Under the pieces are notes generated by a model that searched no databases, was not told where the DNA came from, and worked only from the letters and a program-made list of their open reading frames with translations. Made by a program: the position numbers and the translations under genes. Positions 7,601 through 15,391 of a stretch of 17,136 nt of DNA are shown here, piece by piece; positions within the stretch are counted from its first letter, which is position 1, and each line of letters begins with the position of its first letter. Source of the DNA: Planctomycetota bacterium (GTDB taxonomy: Bacteria > Planctomycetota > Phycisphaerae > WQYP01); assembly GCA_021798635.1 (NCBI GenBank), contig JAJZGH010000090.1, positions 1 to 17,136 of the forward strand, read 5' to 3'.

Positions 7601-9098
7601 GTGTCAGGCATTGATGGGCAAAACGACGGATGTAAAAATTTCGTCTCTGGCGATTAACACATCCGATGGAGCGGTTGATTTAAGCATTCCAAGGCCCGTG
7701 ACGTTGCACACTGGTGGCTCCATGGCGGCAACGGTTCCCGCGTTTGCCATCAACGCCAATTTGCATAAGTTCGTGCCGTTGCTTGAGGCTTTGGGCAAAC
7801 TGCAGGCCGGCTCAAAACTTCAGGGAGCCTTGGCGTTGAAAGGGGCGGCTAAGACTTTTGGATCAGCGACTCAACCGAATTCTTCGATCAGCTTCGCGCT
7901 CAATGGCGGGGTGAAGAACTACCAGCTAACCATTCCGGGAAGTTCCGCGAAACTGCCACCGGATAATCTGGTGGTGGCGGTTTCCGGTTTGCTGAATCCG
8001 GCGGCTACGACATTTACATGTCTTGATAATTGCACGGTCGGAGAGCACGCAGTGGCCGGCTCGGGGAGCAATACCATCGAACTAAACAAAGGCAGCGTGA
8101 TTGCCTGGTCGGATAAATCCCCGGAAAATGTCACCGGTGCGTTCAGCTATGATCTGGCTCGGATACAGGCGTTGCTGGGGCCGATGCTGCCGGCCGGGTT
8201 GGTCATGTCCGGCAAGCATACGATGAAATTGCACATTACTGGTCAGCTCACAGCGGACAAGGGTCTACGCGAATTGCGTAAGCTGGAAATCGCGAAGACG
8301 TCTTTAGGATTTGATAAAATCGCCATGGATGGGTTGACGCTGGGGCCGGGAAAAATTCCATTTGTTCAATCCAACGGCATTCTGCGGTTGATTCCCAGCG
8401 CGATACCCGCCAATAAAGGTACGCTCAATACGGGCGGCCATATTGATTTTAATCTTGCTTCGCCGGAATATATCCTCACGACGCCCTTGCCGCTGGTGAA
8501 CCAGGTGCAAATTAATGAAGCCATGGGCGGAAGTCTGCTGAGTTTCCTGCCATTGGCATGGGGTGCGGGAAACAATTCCAGCGGTGTGCAGCTTACGGGG
8601 ACGGTAAATGTGCAATTGCAGAAGGCCAGTCTTCCGCTGGCATACGCGCAGCTTAAAAAAACCGGGACGCTCACGGGAAGCGTCAGCGCAACGCATATAA
8701 CATCTGATTCTCCGCTATTTTCCCTGATCGGCAAAAGCATGGGGCCGCTGACAAGTAACGGCGGATCAGGCATGGCGATGAAGGACAGTGGCATTCGGCC
8801 GACAACGTTTGATCTTAAACAGGGGAAAATCTATTATCAGGACCTCAAAGTGCTGCTGGTCAGCTTTGGAATGGACTTTTCCGGATGGGTGGGTCTGGAT
8901 CAAAGCGTGCATCAGGATGTGAATGTGACCGGGGCGGGCATTACCCTGCCGATTCCGTTAAGTATTGACGGCACCACCAGCAAGCCGCAGTTGCATTTAA
9001 GTGCTAAACCGCTGAAAAATATCGGCCATGATCTGGGCAATACGCTTAAGAACGCGCCCAATATCATCAATAATTTGCACGGTCTGTTTGGGCACTAA
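4650..9098 (+). CDS. Very large AsmA-like inner-membrane-anchored envelope protein
   Basis: A 1482-residue protein with a basic, glycine/asparagine-rich cytoplasmic lead (RKRRRW at 35-40), one membrane helix (about 40-62) and a very long periplasmic part of repeating short beta strands. The segment straight after the helix (FVEAQINSRISGSVAIGRMSLGW...L-x-x-VTL-DP-G) is the usual opening of AsmA/TamB/YhdP-type proteins. The end (GKIYYQDLKVLLVSFGMDFSGWVGLD, then LPIPLSIDGTTSKPQLHL) matches AsmA-like C-terminal domains. Such proteins are thought to form hydrophobic grooves that move lipids, or help outer-membrane assembly, between the two membranes. Residues 261-391 and 525-654 are a visible internal duplication. 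ATG 4650 has AGGA 8 nt upstream. It stands alone, converging on the BatA-type gene with 28 bp between. The exact subfamily is unknown. Confidence 0.85.
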   Translation: MTDNNPSMNSGAQSGNNSNGGANRVSNGGPNTPARKRRRWPIVVGIVLLLLVLLILAIPSMLCTGPGVRFVEAQINSRISGSVAIGRMSLGWFTPAKLNRVTLKDPNGDVVVGDVNVVTHRSILNLLTDWHNLGNIAIDIKTLTLSRDGNHQINIMQALANPHPAAASPASTQPAVSQSTQSSSTATTLPKINTTLTLNLAQASFTSPGLESFHADHTSLIVAVDTLDNKPIHVQLDTAAGLVNQARGKIHLAAVINAIANGQIMPVANMTGTVTAGIQKLNLAGLAPILSMAGVKVSPSGDLTLALAAKIPSPGTGSVMGHILVKNAALSGAMLKGDSPQLGTVQVPINASWQADDYQISALGIETALGGAAVAGHGSIATVLAVLHHQQVSDKLAVFNITASAPLAQTLTALPHVIALPSGLHFVGGQTTVTAVISLGHVGPAIAQSPRGALPLVNSGVTFTILPLHWTQANGGPNGSAAATGTVAFNTLGKPVQADVHLHIAQAKAKPADFSLVANLTAIKNGEILPLNQLTGKLKLLVSNLDLTAISQILPRTSRSIVFHGVVNGNISVNAPEAGSGEISGPLTITNCALGGTLLKGDQPQVGTVTLPVDISWKGNRFHVGSVGLKSSNLRMLVSGDATLAELKAIQDNQVDWGASDLHVSSYCNLGWFTSSFRHTLGLEKLALRLRHGIMTMQAALTSKGKQSIGQETLSLTDLRGTWKKTPFVINPVLVGADFQRSNMQWNLIKGMVDQAATANGKPESTPQLNVLVTGQNHGAYTLSMQAVLANLVQEAAPFVALNGRSAAGTLDVNATAADIFAQKIPYHLSVALNGLAVGLGQGRPVITEPTVNIHSDGTLLSPHGAITGVNSTLGIQSAEINIPSGNMEAQKVSTGWTVPMAQVNISSINLPAVMKMAAMFSPSLAHDDIGGTVTHSVIAASYKPGSVTVSKLHLEMDNISFRNIAPKASTAQFVEPKLTVDMACQALMGKTTDVKISSLAINTSDGAVDLSIPRPVTLHTGGSMAATVPAFAINANLHKFVPLLEALGKLQAGSKLQGALALKGAAKTFGSATQPNSSISFALNGGVKNYQLTIPGSSAKLPPDNLVVAVSGLLNPAATTFTCLDNCTVGEHAVAGSGSNTIELNKGSVIAWSDKSPENVTGAFSYDLARIQALLGPMLPAGLVMSGKHTMKLHITGQLTADKGLRELRKLEIAKTSLGFDKIAMDGLTLGPGKIPFVQSNGILRLIPSAIPANKGTLNTGGHIDFNLASPEYILTTPLPLVNQVQINEAMGGSLLSFLPLAWGAGNNSSGVQLTGTVNVQLQKASLPLAYAQLKKTGTLTGSVSATHITSDSPLFSLIGKSMGPLTSNGGSGMAMKDSGIRPTTFDLKQGKIYYQDLKVLLVSFGMDFSGWVGLDQSVHQDVNVTGAGITLPIPLSIDGTTSKPQLHLSAKPLKNIGHDLGNTLKNAPNIINNLHGLFGH
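5430..5822 (+). repeat. AsmA-like internal module, copy 1 (residues 261-391)
   Basis: Protein-level repeat. It runs from NGQIMPVANMTG through NAALSGAMLKGDSPQLGTV to a helix-like LHHQQ. Matching copy 2 at 6222-6611 shares the spacing of NG-x-I-x-P, the TG motif, the N-x-AL-x-G-x-x-LKGD-x-PQ-x-GTV block, SW and the final Q, with an offset of 263-264 residues. Confidence 0.6.
6222..6611 (+). repeat. AsmA-like internal module, copy 2 (residues 525-654)
   Basis: The partner of the module at 5430-5822: NGEILPLNQLTG, then NCALGGTLLKGDQPQVGTV, then DISWKG, ending at LKAIQDNQ. The DNA of the two copies has diverged, so this is an old duplication kept at protein level. Confidence 0.6.
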
Positions 9099-9126
9099 AC
9101 GGTGATGGGCATTGGTGGTTGATATT

Positions 9127-10383
9127 TCATGGCATGTTGGCATTATGCGTGACAAGACTCCTGGCGCGCAAGGCCAGCGGCAATACGCCGGAAAGCAGGC
9201 ACGCGCATGCCAGCACGGCAAGTTCAATGTTGAGATCCCTTGACTGCACATTGGCTTTTGTTCCTGATGCAAGGGCCTTCGTGTGTGGGGCGGTGGGTCG
9301 CCACCAGTTTCCATTTCCGCCCGGGCTGTGCGATTTTTGCAATTGTGCCAAGACATTGGCGAAAAATATGACAAAAGAAGCATGATCTTGCCAGTTGGTC
9401 CAGGCGGAATCCATGGGTGCTGCCAGCCACAGCCACGTTTGGCCATGCGGAGCGTCGCGTCTTTCCGCCAGCCACGTGTGGCCTTGAATGGCGATGAGAC
9501 TGTGCCAATGCGAATCCAGATGGGCAGTAAAAAATCTTCGCACGGTCGCGCGGGAAGGATGTACCGCTTGCATCAATCGGTGATGGGTTAGTGCGGTCAG
9601 GGGACCCGCCTGATTCAGCTTAATCTCTGCGCCTGGTGTGAGTCCGGGGCCGGGTGTATTACCCAACAGAACAATGGTGCTGTTGAATGTCCCACGCAGA
9701 ATTTTCGGATTAAATCGGCGTTGGTGGACGATCCAGATGCCGCGGTTGGTCGCGGGGCCGTGCAGGATCACTTCGGGAAGAGCCGCAAAGAGCCGCAGAA
9801 AAGCAGATGGGGGCGTGCCGATAAAATGCCCGGCAATGGGCTTGGTGCCTGATACGCGATGGAGTGTCTTTTGTGCGATGATGCGATCGCCCTGTTTAAG
9901 CATGATGAGAATCTTGGGCGTTGCCGCCACGGGAGAAAAATCGATTCCGGCATTCAGCGATCTGCCGGTTACTGTCCTTCGCTGGATTTGCTGATGGGTC
10001 GTAAGGAGGACTTGATACTCGGAGCCGCGGCGGATAGCGGGAGATTGAATGAATACATCCACGCTTTGGTTGTTGTGGGGAAGACTGCGGCCAATAGCGT
10101 GCAGGGTGACGCTCGGTGCGGTTGTATTTTTCAGATCGGTCCATTGCAGGTGCGGTGAACACAATGCCAAGGCGGCAAGTACCGCTGCTATGAGAATCAA
10201 TATCCATGGCCAATCGGGTTTAGCTTTCCAGCGGCCCGTAGCGTCGCGCGTTTCGTGCGGCCAGAATTCCAGGATGGTAAATGGGTATTCGGTGATTCCG
10301 CTTCGAGGCAGCAGAAACCAGCCGCCTGCGGCAACCAGCAGGGGAAGAACTAACAGGCCGGGATGAAGAAAAAACAGGGTCAT
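9127..10383 (-). CDS. BatA-type N-terminal membrane protein without a von Willebrand domain
   Basis: A 418-residue membrane protein. It begins MTLFFLHPGLLVLPLLVAAGG, a first helix (about 4-26) in the style of the BatA / aerotolerance regulator N-terminal domain. A short polar loop (ILEFWPHE), a second helix (60-76, WILILIAAVLAALAL), a long periplasmic part of about 300 residues and a last helix near 384-403 follow. I see no DxSxS metal-binding motif of a von Willebrand A domain; such planctomycete proteins often lack it. The role is unknown; related genes often sit with MoxR/BatA operons, but none is visible here. I chose ATG 10383 because GGAAG lies 5 nt upstream. In-frame ATG 10395 or GTG 10398/10401 would add a few residues. 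It diverges from the SPOR-like gene. Confidence 0.65.
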   Translation of the reverse strand: MTLFFLHPGLLVLPLLVAAGGWFLLPRSGITEYPFTILEFWPHETRDATGRWKAKPDWPWILILIAAVLAALALCSPHLQWTDLKNTTAPSVTLHAIGRSLPHNNQSVDVFIQSPAIRRGSEYQVLLTTHQQIQRRTVTGRSLNAGIDFSPVAATPKILIMLKQGDRIIAQKTLHRVSGTKPIAGHFIGTPPSAFLRLFAALPEVILHGPATNRGIWIVHQRRFNPKILRGTFNSTIVLLGNTPGPGLTPGAEIKLNQAGPLTALTHHRLMQAVHPSRATVRRFFTAHLDSHWHSLIAIQGHTWLAERRDAPHGQTWLWLAAPMDSAWTNWQDHASFVIFFANVLAQLQKSHSPGGNGNWWRPTAPHTKALASGTKANVQSRDLNIELAVLACACLLSGVLPLALRARSLVTHNANMP

Positions 10384-10403
10384 TGAATCTTCCATCACCA
10401 CTA

Positions 10404-10430
10404 ATTATTCCATGATACGTGATTTATCAA
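10404..10430 (-). promoter_or_regulatory. Possible promoter of the BatA-type gene
   Basis: On the - strand TTGATA (10430-10425) and AATAAT (10409-10404) are each 5 of 6 to the sigma-70 consensus, but the spacer is only 15 bp. Transcription would begin close to the start codons and leave a leader of about 15 nt or less. Confidence 0.3.
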
Positions 10431-10546
10431 ACGTGGGAATTAAAAAAATAATCATTCCATTGATTGTAGTTACCGCTCCGGGTCGATACATTACGCTATA
10501 CGCGGCGCACAAGGATTGTCAGGCTCGCGAATTTTCGGGGTGATGT

Positions 10547-11395
10547 ATGGCGACAAATAGAAAAAAAGATGCCGCCACTCTTTATGAAGTGTTGGGCAGG
10601 ACGGCCCAGAAAACACCTAAAAAGGAGACTCCGGCGGCAACGCCAAAGCCGCCGACGGTGGAATCCACAGCGTCTATGAATAATCGTACGCCGCTACGCG
10701 TGCCGGCTACGGGTTCGATTCGTCCGCCGCCGACCCGAGCGTCACTTTTTCCGGCTGCCACGGCAGCGAAAAAGGAAGCACAAGCTCCGGCATCGGGAAC
10801 TTCATCTTCCCCGGAGCCTGTTCTGCTGGACCAGATTCTCGCGAGATTCCGCCCTTGGATACTGGTGGCGGCGGCCGGGGTGGTGGCGTTGGTTTTAGCC
10901 GTGATCATCATTGTTTCCACGCGCGATCATCGCACCGGCAAGCCGCAGGAACCTGTTGCCATTTCTCCCGGCACGCCTACGCCGGGCCTTGTGCAGACAC
11001 AATTACTGCCCGTTAATGACAGCGGATCGACGCCGGCGGCCGCGGCGTCAAAACCATTGCCGCCGCAGGTACAAGTTGGCCGCGTGGTTCCGGCATCGCA
11101 GGTTGTTCGCTCTCCGAATCGGTGGTATCTGGTTATTTTGACGACGTTGCCGCAATATGCACAACATGCCGCTTCGTTTATTGCAAAGCACGGTGTGAGT
11201 GTGACAGTTGAAAATGGTCCGCAAAATTTCAAATGTGTGATTTCTGTTCAAGGCTTTAAGCACCGGGCCGGGGCGGCGGCCATCGCCCTGCGGCGCAAGG
11301 TCGTGTACATCGGAACCCTGCTTCCCGATGCCCGCCGTGCCGGGCGCAGTGACTTTAACACGGCCTACTATGCGCATGTCCAACGCAGTCAGTAA
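10547..11395 (+). CDS. SPOR-like single-pass membrane protein with N-terminal LYEVL motif
   Basis: A 282-residue protein. The basic N-terminus carries LYEVLGR (12-18), followed by a long low-complexity stretch rich in proline, alanine and threonine (19-92). One membrane helix spans about 104-124, and a second proline/alanine-rich linker runs to about 188. A compact C-terminal domain of about 90 residues begins NRWYLVILTT and contains FIAKHGVSVTVENG and KCVISVQGF. The strand-helix-strand pattern resembles SPOR peptidoglycan-binding domains, but the match is by shape only. The topology suggests a cytoplasmic N-terminus and a periplasmic C-terminal domain reaching the wall. I have seen the LYEVL start in other planctomycete membrane proteins, from memory. 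ATG 10547 has GGGGTGA a few bases upstream. Its function is unknown; a cell-envelope or division role is only a guess. Confidence 0.65.
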   Translation: MATNRKKDAATLYEVLGRTAQKTPKKETPAATPKPPTVESTASMNNRTPLRVPATGSIRPPPTRASLFPAATAAKKEAQAPASGTSSSPEPVLLDQILARFRPWILVAAAGVVALVLAVIIIVSTRDHRTGKPQEPVAISPGTPTPGLVQTQLLPVNDSGSTPAAAASKPLPPQVQVGRVVPASQVVRSPNRWYLVILTTLPQYAQHAASFIAKHGVSVTVENGPQNFKCVISVQGFKHRAGAAAIALRRKVVYIGTLLPDARRAGRSDFNTAYYAHVQRSQ

Positions 11396-11399
11396 GGTT

Positions 11400-11405
11400 T
11401 ATAAT
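11400..11405 (+). promoter_or_regulatory. Perfect -10 box ahead of the glycosyltransferase pair
   Basis: TATAAT begins 5 nt after the SPOR-like stop codon. The best -35 at a 17-bp spacing (TGTCCA, 11377-11382) is poor, at 3 of 6. If used, transcription starts near 11412 with a leader of about 65 nt, so the glycosyltransferase genes could be expressed apart from the upstream gene. Confidence 0.4.
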
Positions 11406-11476
11406 CTGTCAGGCCTGTGAGAAAATGGCCCTAAGTGAATTGAAGGATCTGTCGGCAGTTCCCGGCAGGAGTTGAT

Positions 11477-12559
11477 ATGGAAATGGTTTCAGCACATTTA
11501 CCGCCCTCGCCGACGGACTGGCAGCATGTCACGCCGGAGCCGTACTATTCCATGGTTGTTCCCATGTATAATGAAGAGGCCTCCATCGGAGAGCTTTACG
11601 TCGCCCTGACGCGTAATTTAGCGGCTTTGGGAAAGCCCTATGAAATTATTTTCATCGATGATGGCAGTTCCGATGCAACCTATGACAAGCTATGCAGCCT
11701 GGGGCAGGGAGACGAGCATGTGCTGGTCATTCGGTTGCGGCGAAACTTTGGACAAACGCCGGCGCTGGCGGCCGGGTTTGATCATGCCCGCGGGGAAATC
11801 ATTATCGCCATGGACGGGGATTTGCAGCATGACCCGGATGAAATTCCGAAATTCATTGCCAAAATTGATGAGGGCTTTGATGTCGTTTCCGGATGGCGAC
11901 AACGGCGGGCGGATGGCCTGTTTCTAAGGCGTATACCCAGCAAAACCGCCAATTGGCTGATCCGGAAAATATCCGGTGTGGAGATTCATGATTTTGGCAC
12001 CACGTTTAAAGCCTACCGCCGCGATCTTATAGAGCATCTGAACCTGTATGGTGATTCGCACCGCTTTATCCCCGCTTTGGCGGCCATGGCCGGTGCCACC
12101 ATCGCCGAAGTGCCCATCAAAAATATTAACGCGCCTTACCGCCCGTCCAACTATGGCATTGGCCGGACGTTTCGCGTGATGCTGGACCTGCTGACCATTA
12201 AATTTCTTAACAGCTATCTCACGCGGCCGCTGCATTTATTTGGGAAGATCGGATTAATTTCTCTGGCGGGATCTTTTTTGATCGGTCTATTTTTAATTTA
12301 TGAAAAAATTCGTGGTTACAGCATTCTTACGACGCATGGGCCGCTGCTGATTCTGGGTGCCATGCTGTTTATGATGGCGCTGATGTTTTTTTCCACCGGA
12401 CTGTTGGCAGAGTTAATTTCGCGCGTCTATTTTGAAGCGCAACGCAAGCCGGTGTATACCGTCCGGGAAATTCGCCATGGGCAGCAGGTGTGGCGCGGGC
12501 GGCCTGGCAAGCCGTTGCTGCAACTAAGACATTCGCATGATCACATTGGGCCGGCATGA
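11477..12559 (+). CDS. GT2 polyprenyl-phosphate sugar synthase (DPM1/GtrB/ArnC-like)
   Basis: A family 2 glycosyltransferase of 360 residues that probably moves a sugar from a nucleotide donor to undecaprenyl phosphate on the cytoplasmic face. The GT-A domain shows VVPMYNEE (27-34), the donor-binding IDDGSSDAT (60-68), AMDGDLQHDP (111-120) with the DxD-type metal site, and GWRQRR (139-144). Two C-terminal membrane helices (about 255-276 and 288-313) match the two-helix GtrB/ArnC/DPM1 form. A basic tail follows. The start ATG 11477 has AGGAG 5 nt upstream. Its stop overlaps the start of the next gene (ATGA), so the two are translationally coupled. The sugar cannot be read from the sequence; glucose, mannose or an aminosugar are possible. 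Confidence 0.88.
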   Translation: MEMVSAHLPPSPTDWQHVTPEPYYSMVVPMYNEEASIGELYVALTRNLAALGKPYEIIFIDDGSSDATYDKLCSLGQGDEHVLVIRLRRNFGQTPALAAGFDHARGEIIIAMDGDLQHDPDEIPKFIAKIDEGFDVVSGWRQRRADGLFLRRIPSKTANWLIRKISGVEIHDFGTTFKAYRRDLIEHLNLYGDSHRFIPALAAMAGATIAEVPIKNINAPYRPSNYGIGRTFRVMLDLLTIKFLNSYLTRPLHLFGKIGLISLAGSFLIGLFLIYEKIRGYSILTTHGPLLILGAMLFMMALMFFSTGLLAELISRVYFEAQRKPVYTVREIRHGQQVWRGRPGKPLLQLRHSHDHIGPA

Positions 12560-14385
12560 ACGAAACAAATCCCAGTTCCAACCATGGCTCCATCGGCACT
12601 GTCGGCGATATGGCACCTGCCGCGGATTGGAATATTCCGCACTGGGGCGCTTTGGCGATTATCACTGCGTTTGCGCTGCCGCTGTTTCTAGAACTATTGG
12701 GTCACGGGCAGGCCACAGCGATGATGGAGTTGTTTAATCTGGTGCCCATCCGCGAGGCGTACCGTGACGGCCATTGGCTGATTCCCACGCTAGGCGGTAT
12801 GCCGCGGCTGGAAAAGCCGCCGCTGCCGGTGTGGATACCTGCCGGCCTGGCCATGCTGTTTCATACCGACAATCTTTGGGTGGTTCGCCTGCCTTCGGTG
12901 GTGTTGGGCTTGGTCACCTGCTGGGCCACGTATGGGATAGGGTGTGTTACCTCGCGCGATCGGCGTTTGGGGTTGTTTGCGGCCATTGCCTTAGCCTCCA
13001 TGGTGGTGTTTATCCGACAGGCTCGCATGGCGTCTTATGATATTTACGGGACAGCCTTTACCACGCTGGGCTTTCTGGGGTTGCTGGCGGCGGCTGAATA
13101 TCCCAAGCGCTGGTGGGTTTGGTCCGGATTGGGTGGCGTGGCGTTGGGGCTGGCTGTATTAAGCAAGGGGCCGGTGCCGCCGATGTATGTGCTGGTGCCT
13201 TTCGGTTTCTGGCTGCTGTGGGAGCACCGTAAAAACAGTCGGTGTTGGCTGGGCATTCTTTTGGCGTTGGTCGTTTCCATTGCGGTTTTCTCCCCGTGGC
13301 TTATTGCCGTGACGATACGGTATCACAGTGAATATGGCGGAAGTGCGTGGCATATCTGGACGCGCCAATTTCGCCGCTATGTCAGCGTGCTGCCGGATAC
13401 GCGCTGGTATTATCTGGCGATGATCGCGTGGGTATTTCCCTGGACCCCGCCGCTTATCGCCGGCCTGGCATTACCGTTTTTGCCCACACAATCGGATCCG
13501 CCCCCGACGCCGCAGGAGCGGCGCAGTCGGTGGATGTTCTGGATTGTTCTGGTGCTGGGCCTGATTTTACTAACCATTCCGGCGCAAAAAAAGCAGCGCT
13601 ATGCCCTGCAGAATTTCCCATTTGCGGCTCTGCTGATTGCCGCGGTCTGGCAGGAATTTGTTCGTCTGAAAAAAAATCTGGAGCTGGAACCACCGGCGAA
13701 ATTTCTTCTGGCGGCGCAAAGTGTCATGTTTGTGGGCGCGGGGGTGCTGGTTTTAGTTCTCATACCCGTGGTCATGCTGGCCCATCATCCGTCTCTGAAT
13801 TTTACCGGCCATTGGACGGCCATGCAGGCGGCTTCGCTGCTTAAGCCGGGATTGGCGGCTTTAAGCCCTTTTGGCTGGGGGGCAGTGGCATTGCTGGTCA
13901 TAGCGATGGGAGTGGTGCTATGGCGATGGGAATTTGGGCGGCAGTTTGATCGCGCGTTTTGGATTTATGCGCTAGCGGGATGGCTGTTTATGTTGGCGAT
14001 GAACTGGGCTTACATGGATGGCAAGGGCTATCAGATAAGCCGCTATCGCGCGGAAACCCGGCAGATGATGAAGGTGGTTCATGGCCATCGGATCTACACG
14101 CTCATGGGGGACCGGATGTGGCTGGGGGTGTTATATTATGCCGATGAAATTCTGCCTATGAAAACGCCTGCCCAACTTACCGCCATCGCAGATCGCAACC
14201 CGCATCGTATATATGTGCTCACGCGCGACGAAGGCGTCTTTGCAGGGCAGGTTTCCGCCATCGCCCGGCAGACCCATCGTAAAGTCCGCATTATTGATCG
14301 CATCAATGACGGTCATTTTATTCAAACACTCTTTGTGTTGCGTGCCAATCCGCCAAAAGGCGGATCCGCTACGCGCGGTAAGTGA
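12556..14385 (+). CDS. ArnT-like (GT83/PMT family) membrane glycosyltransferase
   Basis: A 609-residue multi-membrane protein with about eleven hydrophobic helices and a C-terminal periplasmic domain of about 130 residues (from about 475). The first periplasmic loop reads IREAYRDGHWLIPTLGG-x-PRLEKPPLPVW (65-93), the hallmark of ArnT/PMT-like enzymes that take a sugar from undecaprenyl phosphate and add it to lipid A, another glycan or a protein outside the inner membrane. SKGPVPP and the KKQRYALQNFP segment are also typical. The usual acidic DE-x-RY ahead of this loop reads MELFN here (residues 57-61), so the expected catalytic aspartate position is methionine and only E58 remains. It overlaps the GT2 gene by 4 bp, which probably supplies its donor. 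The acceptor is unknown. Confidence 0.85.
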   Translation: MNETNPSSNHGSIGTVGDMAPAADWNIPHWGALAIITAFALPLFLELLGHGQATAMMELFNLVPIREAYRDGHWLIPTLGGMPRLEKPPLPVWIPAGLAMLFHTDNLWVVRLPSVVLGLVTCWATYGIGCVTSRDRRLGLFAAIALASMVVFIRQARMASYDIYGTAFTTLGFLGLLAAAEYPKRWWVWSGLGGVALGLAVLSKGPVPPMYVLVPFGFWLLWEHRKNSRCWLGILLALVVSIAVFSPWLIAVTIRYHSEYGGSAWHIWTRQFRRYVSVLPDTRWYYLAMIAWVFPWTPPLIAGLALPFLPTQSDPPPTPQERRSRWMFWIVLVLGLILLTIPAQKKQRYALQNFPFAALLIAAVWQEFVRLKKNLELEPPAKFLLAAQSVMFVGAGVLVLVLIPVVMLAHHPSLNFTGHWTAMQAASLLKPGLAALSPFGWGAVALLVIAMGVVLWRWEFGRQFDRAFWIYALAGWLFMLAMNWAYMDGKGYQISRYRAETRQMMKVVHGHRIYTLMGDRMWLGVLYYADEILPMKTPAQLTAIADRNPHRIYVLTRDEGVFAGQVSAIARQTHRKVRIIDRINDGHFIQTLFVLRANPPKGGSATRGK

Positions 14386-14424
14386 GCCGGGATCTGCGCC
14401 TGCATAAACATGAATGGCGTTTCA

Positions 14425-15387
14425 TTACAGGAGATCTCGGATCGTGGTGAAACGATTCTGAACCTGGCTCCATGCGGGAAACGGCCCGTAGCACAACGAT
14501 CGGCACTGCTGCTCATATTCTTCGGCAATCATGCCGGCAAGGGCTGGTGGCGGAAATAATGCATCGCTGCGCCCGAAGCACATGCCGTCGGGGTAGAAGT
14601 AGCTTTTGGTGAAATGCGCTCGACTGATTCGATCATAATCGGACTTGATCTTCTTGTATTCGGCAGACTCCAGCATAGCCAGAACTTCCGTCTCTTTCGA
14701 AAGCTCATGGAGGTCATAGTAGTGGCGAGTGTAAGCTCCAAGGGGCTGCCGTTTGCGCTTGAATAATTCAACCTTGCTGTGTATCGCAAACATCTTTTCC
14801 ACAAAGGTTCGACGGAAATGCAGCAACCGCATGGAGAAGGACTTCTCATCCTCGCAGTCCAGGGAATGACCGGCTTCTGCGAGGAATTGGCTCAGATACG
14901 ATCTCAATTCCACGTTAGCCGTAGGTTCCCGGCCGCTAGCAGTGGCGGCTTCCAACAATACGCGGTTAACAACCTCGCCGGGACCGCCGAGGCGTTGCAC
15001 ATAGGAGAAGCGGTCGTTGCGTCCAAAGCCACCAATGGTCTGACCCTCCGTCGGCATCACCGTCAGGGCGGGGTGCTTGCCGATTGCGTCACGGAGCTTT
15101 TTGAGTTCCCGGTCAATGGCATTTTTGCCCAGCACGGGGGTGAATGCTTGCGGGTCTAGAAAAATGTCGATGTCCTCTGAAAACCGCTGGATAAGATTCC
15201 AGCCCTTGGACAGGCTCGTGCCGCCCTTGAAGATGATCTTGTCGCCCGCCGCACCAGCAAGGGCGCGCAGAGCCTCGGTCACAAAGTAGTCCTTTTCGAT
15301 AATCGCGGGGCGTAAACCACGACGGCGAAAATGCTCGTGGGCACCCAGCACGGCTTGTTCAAAATCCGGATGCTCAAAGAGTTTCAC
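14425..15387 (-). CDS. abiEii: AbiEii-type nucleotidyltransferase toxin
   Basis: The toxin half of an AbiE type IV toxin-antitoxin pair. AbiEii-family proteins are nucleotidyltransferases whose activity halts growth, and they can act in phage defence. The 320-residue protein has the family core: FKGGTSLSKGW (53-63) followed by FSEDIDIFLD (69-78) with the metal-binding aspartates, then TFVEKMFAIHSK (194-205) and RHYYDLHEL (221-229). All these motifs look intact. I placed the start at GTG 15387, because AAGGAG, lying inside the last codons of the antitoxin gene, is 10 nt upstream and the antitoxin stop is only 4 nt away. Upstream in-frame codons would add residues of no family character. It converges on the ArnT-like gene with 39 bp between. 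Confidence 0.9.
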   Translation of the reverse strand: MKLFEHPDFEQAVLGAHEHFRRRGLRPAIIEKDYFVTEALRALAGAAGDKIIFKGGTSLSKGWNLIQRFSEDIDIFLDPQAFTPVLGKNAIDRELKKLRDAIGKHPALTVMPTEGQTIGGFGRNDRFSYVQRLGGPGEVVNRVLLEAATASGREPTANVELRSYLSQFLAEAGHSLDCEDEKSFSMRLLHFRRTFVEKMFAIHSKVELFKRKRQPLGAYTRHYYDLHELSKETEVLAMLESAEYKKIKSDYDRISRAHFTKSYFYPDGMCFGRSDALFPPPALAGMIAEEYEQQCRSLCYGPFPAWSQVQNRFTTIRDLL

Positions 15388-15391
15388 GTCG

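Noticed and set aside
14386..14424. A rho-independent terminator between the ArnT-like and AbiEii genes
   Set aside because: The only foldback nearby (ATGAA/TTCAT, about 14410-14425) has a 5-bp AT-rich stem and no T run.
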